NCBI RefSeq assembly: GCF_001280005.1
Contig: NZ_LGDW01000493.1
Span: 1-32,243, forward strand
Length of the DNA stretch: 32,243 nt
DNA from: Streptomyces sp. NRRL WC-3618
GTDB lineage: Bacteria > Actinomycetota > Actinomycetes > Streptomycetales > Streptomycetaceae
Direction of reading: 5' to 3'
Below are positions 1-10,700 of this stretch, one piece after another. How positions within the stretch are numbered: position 1 is the first letter of the stretch; each line of letters starts with the position of its first letter. A program made the position numbers and the translations under genes. The notes below the pieces were generated by a model that was not told the DNA's origin, ran no database searches, and was given only the letters and a program-made list of their open reading frames with translations.

Positions 1-1662
1 AGGCGGCCAACTGCCGGACCCATACGGCGGAGGTGGTCCGAGCCCTCCGCCGCAGGGCATACCACCGTACCCACCCCCCGCACCCGGGGCCCACCGGTTT
101 GGCGCGCTGCCCGTGTCCGCCGCCGCGGTCGCGACGGGGGTGCCCTGATTCGTGGCCGGGCGGGCGGCGGGCAGTGGCCCACCGGTCGTCGCCGGGCGGG
201 GGACCGGGGTGGGACGGGCCGGAGTTGGCTCCGGGGGTGCGGGCGTTGCGGCTTGCGGTGCCGGACGCGGGGCCTGGGGCTTGGCGAAGCGGATGACACG
301 TACGCCCTGGTCGGCGGCCAGGGTACGCAGTGCTCGGCCGCCGTCGAGCGGAGTGGCGTGCACGTGCAGGGCGGCGCGTTCGCGCAGGGCCGGGGTGAGC
401 GTTTCGAGGAGGCGGGACAGGACCGGCCACAGCGAGGAGTCGAGGCGCTCGCCGGGACGGCCGATCTCGATGACCGGGCCGTCGCCGCTCACCGGATGCA
501 CACTGTTCGGCGGCGGGGCACCGTCACGGGAGCCCACCCACAGCCCCGCCCTGGTCGCCGCCGCCTGCCACCGGTCGGAGAGCGGGACCACGCCGTCCTC
601 GGCGCCGCCTATCTCCTCCAGCGGCGGAGCCCAGTGCAGCAGACCGGGCGGCGGAGGATTGTCGGCGTCCCCGGCGGGCGGGCACACCACGGCGTCCACG
701 AACGGCATCCACACCGGCGCCCCGTCCGCGCCGACCAGCACGGACCGGACACCGTACGACCCCAGTGGGCGCCCGGCGGCGAACAGCGGCAGCCCCGTGG
801 TCACCTCGACCTCGGCCTTCAGCATCCACGCCACCGACTGCCCGAGCCGCAGCACATCGCGCCGCCCGCCCGGGGCGAGCCGGACCCGGGACCGTACCTC
901 GGCCGGCAGGGTGATGAGGAGTTCGGCGACCTCGGACGCCGCGACGTCCTCGCCCCACGGCACACCGACGACCACGGCGGGACGCTTGTGGTCGACCGGT
1001 ATCGCGTGGAACACGTCCCCGGGTCTGGACGCGGTCGCCTCGGCCGGCCGGATCAGCAGGCCCGCCGGAATCTGGTCCACCACACAGCCGTCCGCCATCC
1101 GCGCGGGCGCCCGATGGACCCCCGTCTGCCAGTCGGGGGCCGGGGTGCGCGGACCGAGCAGCTCCGGCGGCTCCCCGGGCGCGAACCGCCACCAGCCGCC
1201 GTCACCGGGAGGTACGAACACCGAGCCGCCCGGCACCACCAGGACGTGCCCGTCGGGAGCCTCGACCACCAGTTCCCAGGCGTCCGCGATACGACGGGCC
1301 AGGGCGGGCCGCTCCGGGCGGTCGTCCCCGGCACCGGACATGACCAGGCGTACGGACCGGGTGCCCTCCGCGTGCAGGGTGTCGAGCAACTCGCTCAGCC
1401 GCGGCCACAGCGCCCCCGCCGCGGTGGCGACGATCGTGACGGTGCCGCTCCCCGGGTGCAGCGTGCGGGCCAGGTCGGCGACATCGGCGGGGTCCAGGGT
1501 CTCGTCCGAGGCCGGGCGCAGGAGGAACAGGCCGTCGTGGTCCTCGAGCAGGACCCGATCGGCCGACTCGCCGGGCACCTCGACGGGGGGTGCCACCCGT
1601 CCCGTGTCCGCCGCCGGCCGGCCACCACGGCGCCGGCCGAGGGCGCCGCCCCAGCGACTCAC
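1..1662 (-). CDS. Unrecognised Pro-rich protein of the T7SS locus, N-terminal 554 residues (partial)
   Basis: The minus-strand frame stays open from a GTG at 1662 to the window edge, so the C-terminus is outside. The start is chosen because GGGAG lies at 1669-1673, six bases ahead of the GTG. I do not recognise the family. Visible are three loosely similar alpha/beta stretches: about residues 50-165 (VADLARTLHPGSGTVTIVAT), 235-370 (VAELLITLPAEVRSRVRLAP) and 410-460 (LSRLLETLTPALRERAALHV). The first two each lead to a DG...P...V.PP segment followed by a Trp-containing stretch. From about residue 460 the chain becomes a Pro/Ala linker and then Gly/Pro-rich. No signal peptide or membrane segment is visible. 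It lies downstream of the giant cargo gene after a 129-nt gap. It could be a further T7SS cargo, an accessory protein or, less likely, a protective partner. That it is a real gene is well supported by codon pattern; its function is unknown. Confidence 0.75.
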   Translation of the reverse strand, partial: MSRWGGALGRRRGGRPAADTGRVAPPVEVPGESADRVLLEDHDGLFLLRPASDETLDPADVADLARTLHPGSGTVTIVATAAGALWPRLSELLDTLHAEGTRSVRLVMSGAGDDRPERPALARRIADAWELVVEAPDGHVLVVPGGSVFVPPGDGGWWRFAPGEPPELLGPRTPAPDWQTGVHRAPARMADGCVVDQIPAGLLIRPAEATASRPGDVFHAIPVDHKRPAVVVGVPWGEDVAASEVAELLITLPAEVRSRVRLAPGGRRDVLRLGQSVAWMLKAEVEVTTGLPLFAAGRPLGSYGVRSVLVGADGAPVWMPFVDAVVCPPAGDADNPPPPGLLHWAPPLEEIGGAEDGVVPLSDRWQAAATRAGLWVGSRDGAPPPNSVHPVSGDGPVIEIGRPGERLDSSLWPVLSRLLETLTPALRERAALHVHATPLDGGRALRTLAADQGVRVIRFAKPQAPRPAPQAATPAPPEPTPARPTPVPRPATTGGPLPAARPATNQGTPVATAAADTGSAPNRWAPGAGGGYGGMPCGGGLGPPPPYGSGSWPP

Positions 1663-1668
1663 GCCCGG

Positions 1669-1673
1669 CTCCC
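1669..1673 (-). promoter_or_regulatory. Ribosome binding site deciding the GTG start of the leftmost gene
   Basis: GGGAG on the minus strand sits six bases before GTG 1662-1660. No other good start with a Shine-Dalgarno is seen in this frame, which continues open upstream without an ATG. Confidence 0.5.
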
Positions 1674-1791
1674 GTCGACCGGGGCCGTCGCGGCATGCCC
1701 CCGCGTGACGGTGGGCGGTTCGTGCTGAGAGGGCACGGTGCGAACTCTTCTCTGTTTACGTGTACGGGTGTTCTGGGGTCTGGTCACGAGG

Positions 1792-4700
1792 TCAGGTGCC
1801 GTCGCTGTTCGGTGGCTCGTCCGGACGCCCGACGAGGAAGCCGTCACTGTCAAGGACGAGGAGAACGGGTGGTGCGCTCCCGCTGGGCTCGGGGGAGTTG
1901 GCGGGATCGCCGAGGTACGTCACCTCTCCCGCCGAATCCACCACGGCCACCCTTACACCGAACAGGTGAACGGCCATCGCCAGGAGCGCGGACATCCGCG
2001 CCTCCGCGTCCGCGTAGGCGGGGTCGCCGAGCAGCACGTGGAGGCGCTGAGCCGGCGTCAGATCGGTGAGGGGCAGGTCACCGCCGAGCAGGATCGCCTG
2101 GGTGCGCTGGGAGTTGTCGAGCGGCACACCGAGTTCCGCCAGCCGTGGCATGGAAAGGCTTCGGTCCCCGGGCGGCGACGGCACCAGTACGGCGGACACC
2201 TCGCCGTCGCCGACACCACGGACCAGCCGCTTCCGCAGCGCGTCCGCCGAGTCGATCTCCGCGTCCGCGAGCCCGGCGGGCGCCGAGTGGCGCAGCGCGG
2301 CCAACAGGGTGCCGGCGTCGTCCGCAGGCGCCGCGTGCAGGGTGAACGCGGTGCCGTCGAGTACGGCGGCGTGGGTCCCGGTACGCCGGAAACCACGGGC
2401 GTCCGGCACGTCCTGGGCGGAGGCGGCAGGCGGCACGGAGGAGCCGACGGGGGGCACGGAGGAGCCGGCCGGCGGCGTGGGCGTCGTAGAAGAGCCGGCC
2501 GATGGTACGGGCACCGTGGCGAGAAGTTCCGCGCGCTGAGCGTCGGTCAGACTCTCCGGGAGCGGATCCCCGAGGTCGTCGACGTACTTCGGCATGGTGC
2601 GCCCGTCGTCGAACGTGGCCGGGGAACGCCGCCCCGGAGGCGGTGCCGCCCGCACGTCCGCCGTGGCGGTGAGGGGCGCGGGATGCAGGACGGTCGCTGC
2701 GGCCTCGGCCTCGCGCTGCCGCAGCGGGGCCACCTGCTGCTGGATCAGCGTGTCGATGGCCGGCCGACGGGCCTGCACGGCGGTCTCCGCCGCGTCCGCC
2801 GCCGCCTGCTCCACCTCGGCGTCGGGCACCAGCCGTCCGGCTGTCACCAGCGCGGCGAAGTCCCTGGCGTTGCCGTGGCCGATACCGATGTTGTGATGGG
2901 TGCGGTCGGTCAGAACCGTGTTGACGTCCTGTGCGGTCCTGAAGTTCGCTCCCGCGCCGGTGCGCAGCCGCTCCTGGTGGATGAGCGCCGAATTACGGAC
3001 CTGGTAGGCGCCGGTCTGCTGGTTCGGGGTGCCGTAGCGCCCGGCGAACGCCCAGTAGCTGTTCCACGGGAGCGTGAACTCGACCACGACCTCGCTGTCC
3101 GACGCCGAGTTGGCGTTGCTGAACACGCTGGTGTGGGACAGGGAGGTGGTGAAGAACTTCCGGTACTCGTTGCTGCGGTTGTACTCCATCGCCGCGTCGA
3201 TACCGGCTGCGGGGGTCCTGGCGCCCAGGATCCGCGCGGCCTCGTCCGCCGACATCTTCCGGTACAGCTTCGCCGGTTCACTGCCGGTACGCGGGATCAC
3301 CGTCGGCCGGGCCGCCTGCTCGTCCCGGATCCGCACCAGCTCGTCGTGGAAGACGCGCATGCGCCCGACGAGCGAGTCGTGCATCGCGAGTTTGCCGGTC
3401 AGTACGGTCTGGCCGTCCGCGAACACGTAGTAGCCGCTGTTGAAGTCCGCGGCGGCGTCGTCCGACTCGAAGAAGTTCGTGTACGCGCGGAAGTAGTCCT
3501 CCATCACATCGGCGGTGATCCGCCTCGCCGGACCCGACGGCGCCCCGTGCACCCCGTGCACCGAATCCGCGTCCGCATCGGACGCCAGAGAGCTCGCGTC
3601 GTCAGCGGCGGACGCGTCCTCTTCGTCGACTCCCTCGATGCCGGCCATGAAGTCGCGGAAGTTCTCGTAGACCCTGTTGTCGGCGCCCGTGGCGGCCACC
3701 GGGTTGGCCGGTGCGGTGTGCACGGCCTGGGGATCGGACCCGTACAGCCGCTCCAACAGCGCAGCCAGGAGCGGTTCATGGGCCGTCACCCAGGCGTCGC
3801 CGTTGTTACGCGGAAGGCCCGTGTTCGTGTCCGTGCCGTGGTTGGTCCCCAGGTACGCGTTGGTGAGCTGGGCGAAGAACTCGTACTCGTTGGTCGCGGA
3901 GTAGTTGTCGACCGCACGCCCCTGCCGGAGCTGACTCACACCGTCCGGCCACAGCACGGGCGGCCCCGGCTCCCTGCCCTCCTCCACGGCTTTGCGCCAC
4001 TTGCTCTCCTGCTCCCTCTTCGCGGTGTAGACCCGCTTGATGAGGTCGCGGTCGGAGTTCGTCAGCGCGGCCAGGTGCAGCAAGTGCGCGATCTCGTGGG
4101 TGGCTGTCGAGTAGCCCTCCGCCTGGTGCGGGGAGGGTCCCACGGTGGTCGTCTCACCCAGCAGGTTCTCCTCCGGCACCGCCGCCGTCAGCCCGCTCAT
4201 CGCCCCGCGCAGCTCGTCGAAACCGCGTCCGGACTCCGAGTCCACCCGACTGTGCAGATGCGCGAACGAACTCACCCGCGTCAACGGCACGTCCTGCGGC
4301 AGTACGACCACCACCGCCCCCGACTCCAGCAGCCGTGCGGTGGCCTCCGGGTCCCGCAGCATCCGTGCCGTCTGCGCGTACGTCTCGTGGCGCGCCGACA
4401 CCGGCCGCAGCACCTCACCCGGCACCACCACCAGCAACCGCGCCGCCACCCGGGCGAACTCCGACACCGGCAACTTACGCACGGCTTCCACGAAGGGGGC
4501 ATGCGTGGCCAGCCAGCGCCGGGACGCCGGACTCAGCAACTCCAGCGTCCGGGTCAGCTCTTCCGCGGGCATCGCCAGTAGACCCGCCACCAGCGCCTCC
4601 GACCCCGGCGGCCGGACCGCTTCCACCACGGACACCGAATCCGGGTCCAGAGCCACGCTCAGGGCCATCAGATCCGACCAGTCGTCGGATGCCGGCTCAT

Positions 4701-7700
4701 TCGGCGCACCCAGGGACCTCGCCGGCTCCGCCTGCCCGGACACGGGTCCGGGGGGCGCGCCATGCGGTCCCGTACCGTCGGTCGACGCGTCGCTGCCGTC
4801 GTAGTGGTTGACGCCGTTGTAGTAGATCTCCACGTTCGTGACGGCGGAGCCGTCCTGCGGTCCGAGGGTGCTTACCACGCCGTGCCGCCCCGGCGCGAGG
4901 GTGCGCGCCACGTCGAGCCGGACCCCGAAGGCGTGGGCGATGAGCGCCGGGAAGACCTCCCCGTACGCCGACTCCCAGTTCTGCGCCCAGTTCTGTACGG
5001 CGTTCAGCAGGCCGGACAGTTCGTCGGTGGTGAGCGGCGCCTGGCTGGTCGCGTAGGCGAACTCCAGCCGCTCGCGCAGTTCGTCGTCCGAGAGGCTGTC
5101 CAGCCCGCCGGGATCGTCGATGCCGTGCCATCGGGCGAGCGCGACCAACCGGGCCGCGCCCATCCGGCGTAGCGCGGTGTGGAACTCCCGCGTGGTCGAC
5201 AGCCGGAGCTGACCGATGACCCCGTGCGGCAGCTGTCCGCTGCCGGCCGCGCCGGCCAGATAGTCCGCGACGAACGTCCGCATGGCCGCGACCACGGGGT
5301 CCGCCTGGGCGTGCCGAGGCAGGGTGCCGCTGTGGGAGTACGTCTCCGCCCGGCGCCGGAGATCGCCGCGCACCCGGCCGGTGTCCGCCAGCCACCGCAA
5401 GGACCCGGGGTGGTTTGCGGCCAGGCCGGGCAGGCTGGTGCGGACGTGCTGCGGAGCGCTGGCGAGGAACGCGAGGAGCAGGCATTCGCCGTTGGCCACG
5501 GTACGGATGGGCCGGCCCCCGGCCGGGGGCAGCAGGCTGCCGTCGGCGTCGGTCCGCCCGGACGCCGGTCCACTGCCCGGCGCCTTCGACGAGGGCCCGG
5601 CCGCCGACGAGGACGAGACGGGCGCCCCCACGGACGCGGGCGACTTCCCGAGTGGGGGCGACTTCCCGAGTGGGGGAGCGGTCGGCTGCGTGGGAGGTGC
5701 CACGGTCGCCGTCGGCTGAGCGGGGGGTTTCCCGGGCGGGGTCGGCTGAGCGGGCGGTTTCACGGGCGCCGCCGGAGGAGCAGGCGGCTGTACGGGCGCC
5801 GTCGGCGGTGCCGGGGTCGTCCCCGAGGGCGCCGGGTCCAGTGCGCCGGGCCGGGGTGTCGGCAACGGGCCGGGGCGGCGGGCCGGGGTGGAGGCCAGGG
5901 AGGAGAGGGGGACGCTCACCAGGCCCTCACCCGTGGCCCGGCGTACCGCGCCGAGCGTGTCGGCGAGGCCCGGCAGGCGGTGCTCGGCGTCGGTCTGGAC
6001 GGTGGCCCCGTCGGCCTGATCCTGGAGCGCGACGACGATGTCCCGGTTGAGGGAGCGCAGCCGGTCGCGCGCGGCATCGCGGTCCTCGGTGGCCGTGGTC
6101 AGGGTCTGGGCGGCCATGTCCAGGCGGTTCTGTGCCCCGGACACCTCCGACGTCGCGTCCGCCAGCGCCTGTTCGAGGCCGGGCAGCCGGTCGGCCGCTG
6201 TCCGGGCGTTGTCCTGGGCGGCCGTGAGCTCGCTCTGTACGCGCACCTGGTCGGCGCGCAGGCCCGCCAGTTCCCGCTGGACGAGGGTGAGCCGGTCACC
6301 GGCCTTCCGGGCGCGCTCCCGCGCTTCGGCGGCCCGCGCCTCGGGTACGGTGCCGGCCGGCTGACGGGCGATGTGCTCGAGGAAGGCGTCGGCGTTGCGT
6401 ACCTCGCCGGAGGCGGCCGACTCCCGCTGCCGGACCTCCGCGATCCTGTCGGGCAGGGCGAGGAGCGCGGCGGACAGCTTCCGTGCCTCGCTCTCCCAGT
6501 GGTCCCGGCGCGCCCGGCCGGAGGCCAGTTCGGCCTGTGCGTCGGTGAGTCCGGTCTCGGCGACACCGAGGGCGGCCCCGGCGTCGGTGTGCTCGTCGGT
6601 GGCGGTGTCGAGGTCGCCCTGGGCGGTGTCGAGGGCGCCCCGGCTCTCGGCCTGCGGGCCGCGCAGGCCGCTCTCCCGTTGCCGCGCGTCGGCCTGGGCG
6701 CGGGCGGCGTCGGCGTGCGCGGTGATCCGGGCGGCGAGGTCCGTCCAGGCGTCGGTGGTGTCCGCGTCGGTGCTGACCAGGCCGCCGGTGGAGTCGAACC
6801 GCCAGTGCCGCAGGCCGTCGTCCGTACGCAGCACCAGCTCCACGGGCCGGTCCGCGAGGGCGGCGGTCCGGGAGGCCGCGTAGAGGGCGCGGCCCAGGAG
6901 GGAACCGTCGGGGTCGGGGCCCGGCGCGAGCCAGATCTGCGCGGCCGGATCCTTCGGGTCGAGCCCGGCGGCCAGGGCCCCGGGCAGGTCGGTCAGCGGG
7001 TGGGTGGTCCAGTCCCGCAGATCGGCGGCGGACTGGCCGGCGAGCATCGACCGCAGGTCGTAGACCTGCGGATCGGTACGGGCCTCGGTGATGCCGTAGC
7101 CGAGCACGTCCCGTTCGGGCAGGCGCAGTTCGGTGCTGCCGGTGACATAGCGGGTGCCTTCGGGGCCGTCCACCGTGATCACGACGTCGGTCATGGTCTC
7201 GTAGCTGCGGACACCGCGCCCGTCGGCGGGCTGTGCGCTGCCGCCGGTCTTGAACCACTCCCGGCGGGTCGCGGCGCCCGCCGAGCCCTGCCCCTGGGTG
7301 ATGGGCTGCTGGGCCAGCAACGCCACCCCCAGGCCGACGAGGTTGCGGCCGTCGCCGCCCGCGTCGTAGGCGGCCTGGAGGACGGCGGCGGGCGTGGTGC
7401 CGGTCGCCAGCGAGGTCGAGGCTGACGTGGTCGGCAGGCGCAGCCGGTCGAGTGTGACATCTCCGGCGTCGGTGATCCGCCGGGGGTTGTGCAGGGTGAT
7501 CCCCAGGCTCGGCGGGGTCGAGGGATCGGATTCCAGGGGGTAGGCGCCGGGCAGGGTGCCGGTCAGGCCGGCGGTCGCGCGGGGCGCGTCGAGGCTGATC
7601 TCGCCGGCCTGGATGAGTTCGCCGATGCGTACGGCGGTGGCCTCGGCGGAGCTGGAGGCGTCCGACGACTGCCACTCGGACGCCAGCCGGGGCGCGACCG

Positions 7701-10700
7701 TCCGCAGGGCCTGGGCCAGCTCGGGGTAGCCGTTGAAGTGGAACACCGGGGTCGGCCCGGTGGGCACGATCCGCTGCCCGTCGGTGACCCGGCGCCCGTC
7801 GCCGCCGGGGGGCGCCACCGACGGATGGACGGTGGAGACGGCGGGCGCGACCGGGGTGGCGGACTCCGCCGGGTCGGCCGCCTCGCTGCCGGTGAAGCGC
7901 AGGGTGACCTCGGCGGGCACGCTCACCGTACGGGCGGGTCGGCCGTGCAGGGTCTGCCTCAGCCAGTCGGCGAGGCCGGTGGCCCCGTCGGAGGCATACC
8001 AGGCCAGCAGCCCGCCCTCGATGAGGCCGCCGGGGACGTCCAGCGGCCAGTCGGTGACGAGTTCGGAGCGGACCGAGGCCACGTACTCGTACTCCACGTC
8101 GAAGTCGGCCGCGTTGTCGGTCCGCATCCAGAAACGGTCCTCCGCCGAGGCGGAGACCTTGCTGCTGTCCGTACGGGTACTGGCGACCGCCAGGGCCGGG
8201 CCGGTGCGGTCGGTACGGGCGTCGTCGGCGGGACGCGGGTAACGGGCGGTGGGGTTGACGGTGCCGGAGTGCTGGCGGGTCTCGGACACCGCACTCGAGG
8301 TGTTCGCCGGGGCGTGGATGTGCACCTGCTCCTGGCCGGTGCCCGCGCCCGCGGGCCTGCCGCGGACCGTCCGCAGTCCGGCGGTGTTCTGCACGGGCCT
8401 GGCCTGGAGGGTGACCTCGACGAGCCGGGCGCCGCCCTTGACGACCTGCCGGAAGTGGAAGCGCTGCACGCCGTGCGGTCCCCGGCCGGGCAGGGCGCGC
8501 AACGAGGTCGGCATGGTGATGTCGGCGATCCTGGCCCGGACGCCGGGCAGGTAGGAGGCGCGGCCGGGCGTGGTGGAGCCGGGCGCCTCGCGTTCGACGA
8601 GCTCGGTGAGTTCGGAACGCAGCCGGTCGCGCCACTCGGCCCGGCCGTCGGGGCCGCCACCGAGCTGCTTGACGGACAGGACACCGGCCAGGCCGAGTTC
8701 CCCGGTGCGGGCGAACCGGTCCGGCAGGGGCAGCGTCGCCTCGGGACGCGCGGGCGCGGTCAGACCCTTCACGCCGGTCAACCAGGCCGCGTCGCGCGCG
8801 AGTTGGGAGTCGGTGAGCAGGAACTGCGCGGCGTCCGGCAGCTCCACGGCCACGGTGACCGGCTCGGCACTGGCGATACCGAGGGCGTTGCCGATCACGT
8901 TGCGGCGTCCGTGGCGGATCGTCAGGAGGATGGTCGCGCCGCTGCGGACCCGGTGCTGGGTGCCGCTCTCGGTCGGGGTCCGGGTCACGCCGGTACTCGA
9001 ACCGAGGGTGTGGGTGTCGTCCGTACGGTGGGTGAACCCGTAGCGGCCGGAGGGGTTGAACCTGGCGGAGGGGCCGGGCTTGGGCGCGCCGGCGGGGACC
9101 TTCGCGGGCCGCTGCTGGGCCATGGCGGCGACGGCGCCCCCGTTGCTGCGGCTCGTGGTGATCTGCTGGGTGGCGGTGTCCGTGGCGCCGACGTCCGTCT
9201 CCAGGTACTGCTTGGCGCTCTGGAGGTGCTCCGGGTCGTGCAGGAAGCCCTGGATCTCCACCGAGAACTCGTGGTCGGCGCCGAGGCCGGGCAGGGTCAG
9301 GCCCTCGATGACGTAGCCGCCCTTGAAGATCTGGTGGGCGCGCGCGACGAGGGCGGCGGGGCTGAGCGCGGTCCGCAGCGTCTCGGTGGCCGATGAGCTC
9401 TGGTCCAGGACGTCCGCGCCGGCCAGCGCCTCGGACGCCCACTTCCTGGCGGGCGCGGTGGCCGAGGCCACTTTGTCGGGCACGTAGGCGGCGACGGTGT
9501 CCCACACCTGGTCGAGCAGGCCCCGTTCGGGGTGCCCGGGATAGGTGTTGGTGACGGCCTGTCCGAACGCGTCGAGCAGTGCGGCCGAGCCGCGTACACC
9601 GTCCATGACCGCGTCGTCTGGCAGCCGGACGAGACCGGGCAGGGGGTTGCCGTCCGGGCCGGTCATGGCCAGCCGCGCGTGGTCGTCGGCATCCGCGAGG
9701 CGGACGGTGTGGCCGGCCGGCGTCTCGCGCGGCTGCCCCGGCTCGACCGTGCGGTGGTGCGGGACGAGGAGAGCGATGCTCCCGCTGACGGTACGGGCGG
9801 CGGGGCGCTCGAGCTCGGCGGGGCGCTCGATGTCGGCGGGAGCGGCGGCGGGCACGGCGTCGTCGGAGTGACGTCCGGGGTCGGCGAAGCGTACGGCGGG
9901 CTCCGCGCCCGGCCCCTCGTACAGGTCGAGCGCGATCCGTGCCGGAACGTCGAAGACCTCGGCGGCCTGTCCGCTGCCGATGAAGAACTGATCCTGGTTG
10001 ATGCCGGCGCCGACCGTGGAGGTGTGGGCGGTCGCCTGCGCGTGGGTGTAGTCCCCGCTGCCGCCGAGCGACCACGGCCGGTCGCCCCCGACCGGTCCCG
10101 CCACGCCGCCGCCGAAACCGGCCTGCCAGCCGTAGGAGTAGCCGCTCGACTCGGTGCCGCCGACGCTGAACGAGGAGATGCCCATGGTCTGCACATCGGG
10201 CAGCGTCCGGCGGTGCCGGGTCCCGGCGGCGGGGTCGGTGTCCCGGAAGGCGGACAGCCGCAGTTGGACGCGGCGCGTGCCACCGGACCGCGTCGGCCGG
10301 TCGAACCACATGGCCTGGCCGCCGTCCAGCATGGCGTCGGCCGACGCGCGCAGCCCCACCTCGGACCGGGCCTGTTCGAACCGGCGCAGGTTCATCAGCT
10401 GGGCCTTGGCGGTCTCCTCGTCGAACATCTTCCCGGCCGTCGGCTCGGTCGGCGGAAGGAAGCCCCGTTCGCGCAGCCACACCTCGGCCCGTTCGAAGAG
10501 CGGTCCGGTGCCCGTCACGGCCAGCGGAGCGGCGGACATGCCGAGGCCCCGCAGGTTCTCCAGGTCGTCGGGCAGCTCCCGCGAACCCTCGCCGGGGGCG
10601 TGCTCCTGGCCCAGCGCGTCGGCCTTGCTGAGGATCCGCAGGTGCATGCCCGCGTCCCAGGGCCCGAAGTCATGGGACGTACTGCCGCCGCGCGGCCGGA

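Noticed and set aside
1659..1736. 25-codon ORF (GTG 1736) whose TGA overlaps the GTG of the leftmost gene
   Set aside because: The overlap and codon pattern are suggestive, but there is no repeat or domain and only a weak Shine-Dalgarno; kept as a possibility rather than a gene.
1738..4581. Long plus-strand open frames opposite the giant gene (also 12769-15957, 7489-9396, 9532-12243)
   Set aside because: They are Arg/Gly/Val/His-rich shadow frames expected opposite very GC-rich coding DNA; the minus strand has recognisable domains through the same stretches.
5642..5676. Doubled 17-18-bp unit as a mobile-element footprint
   Set aside because: It lies within a low-complexity Pro-rich linker, is in frame, and no transposase or inverted ends are nearby.
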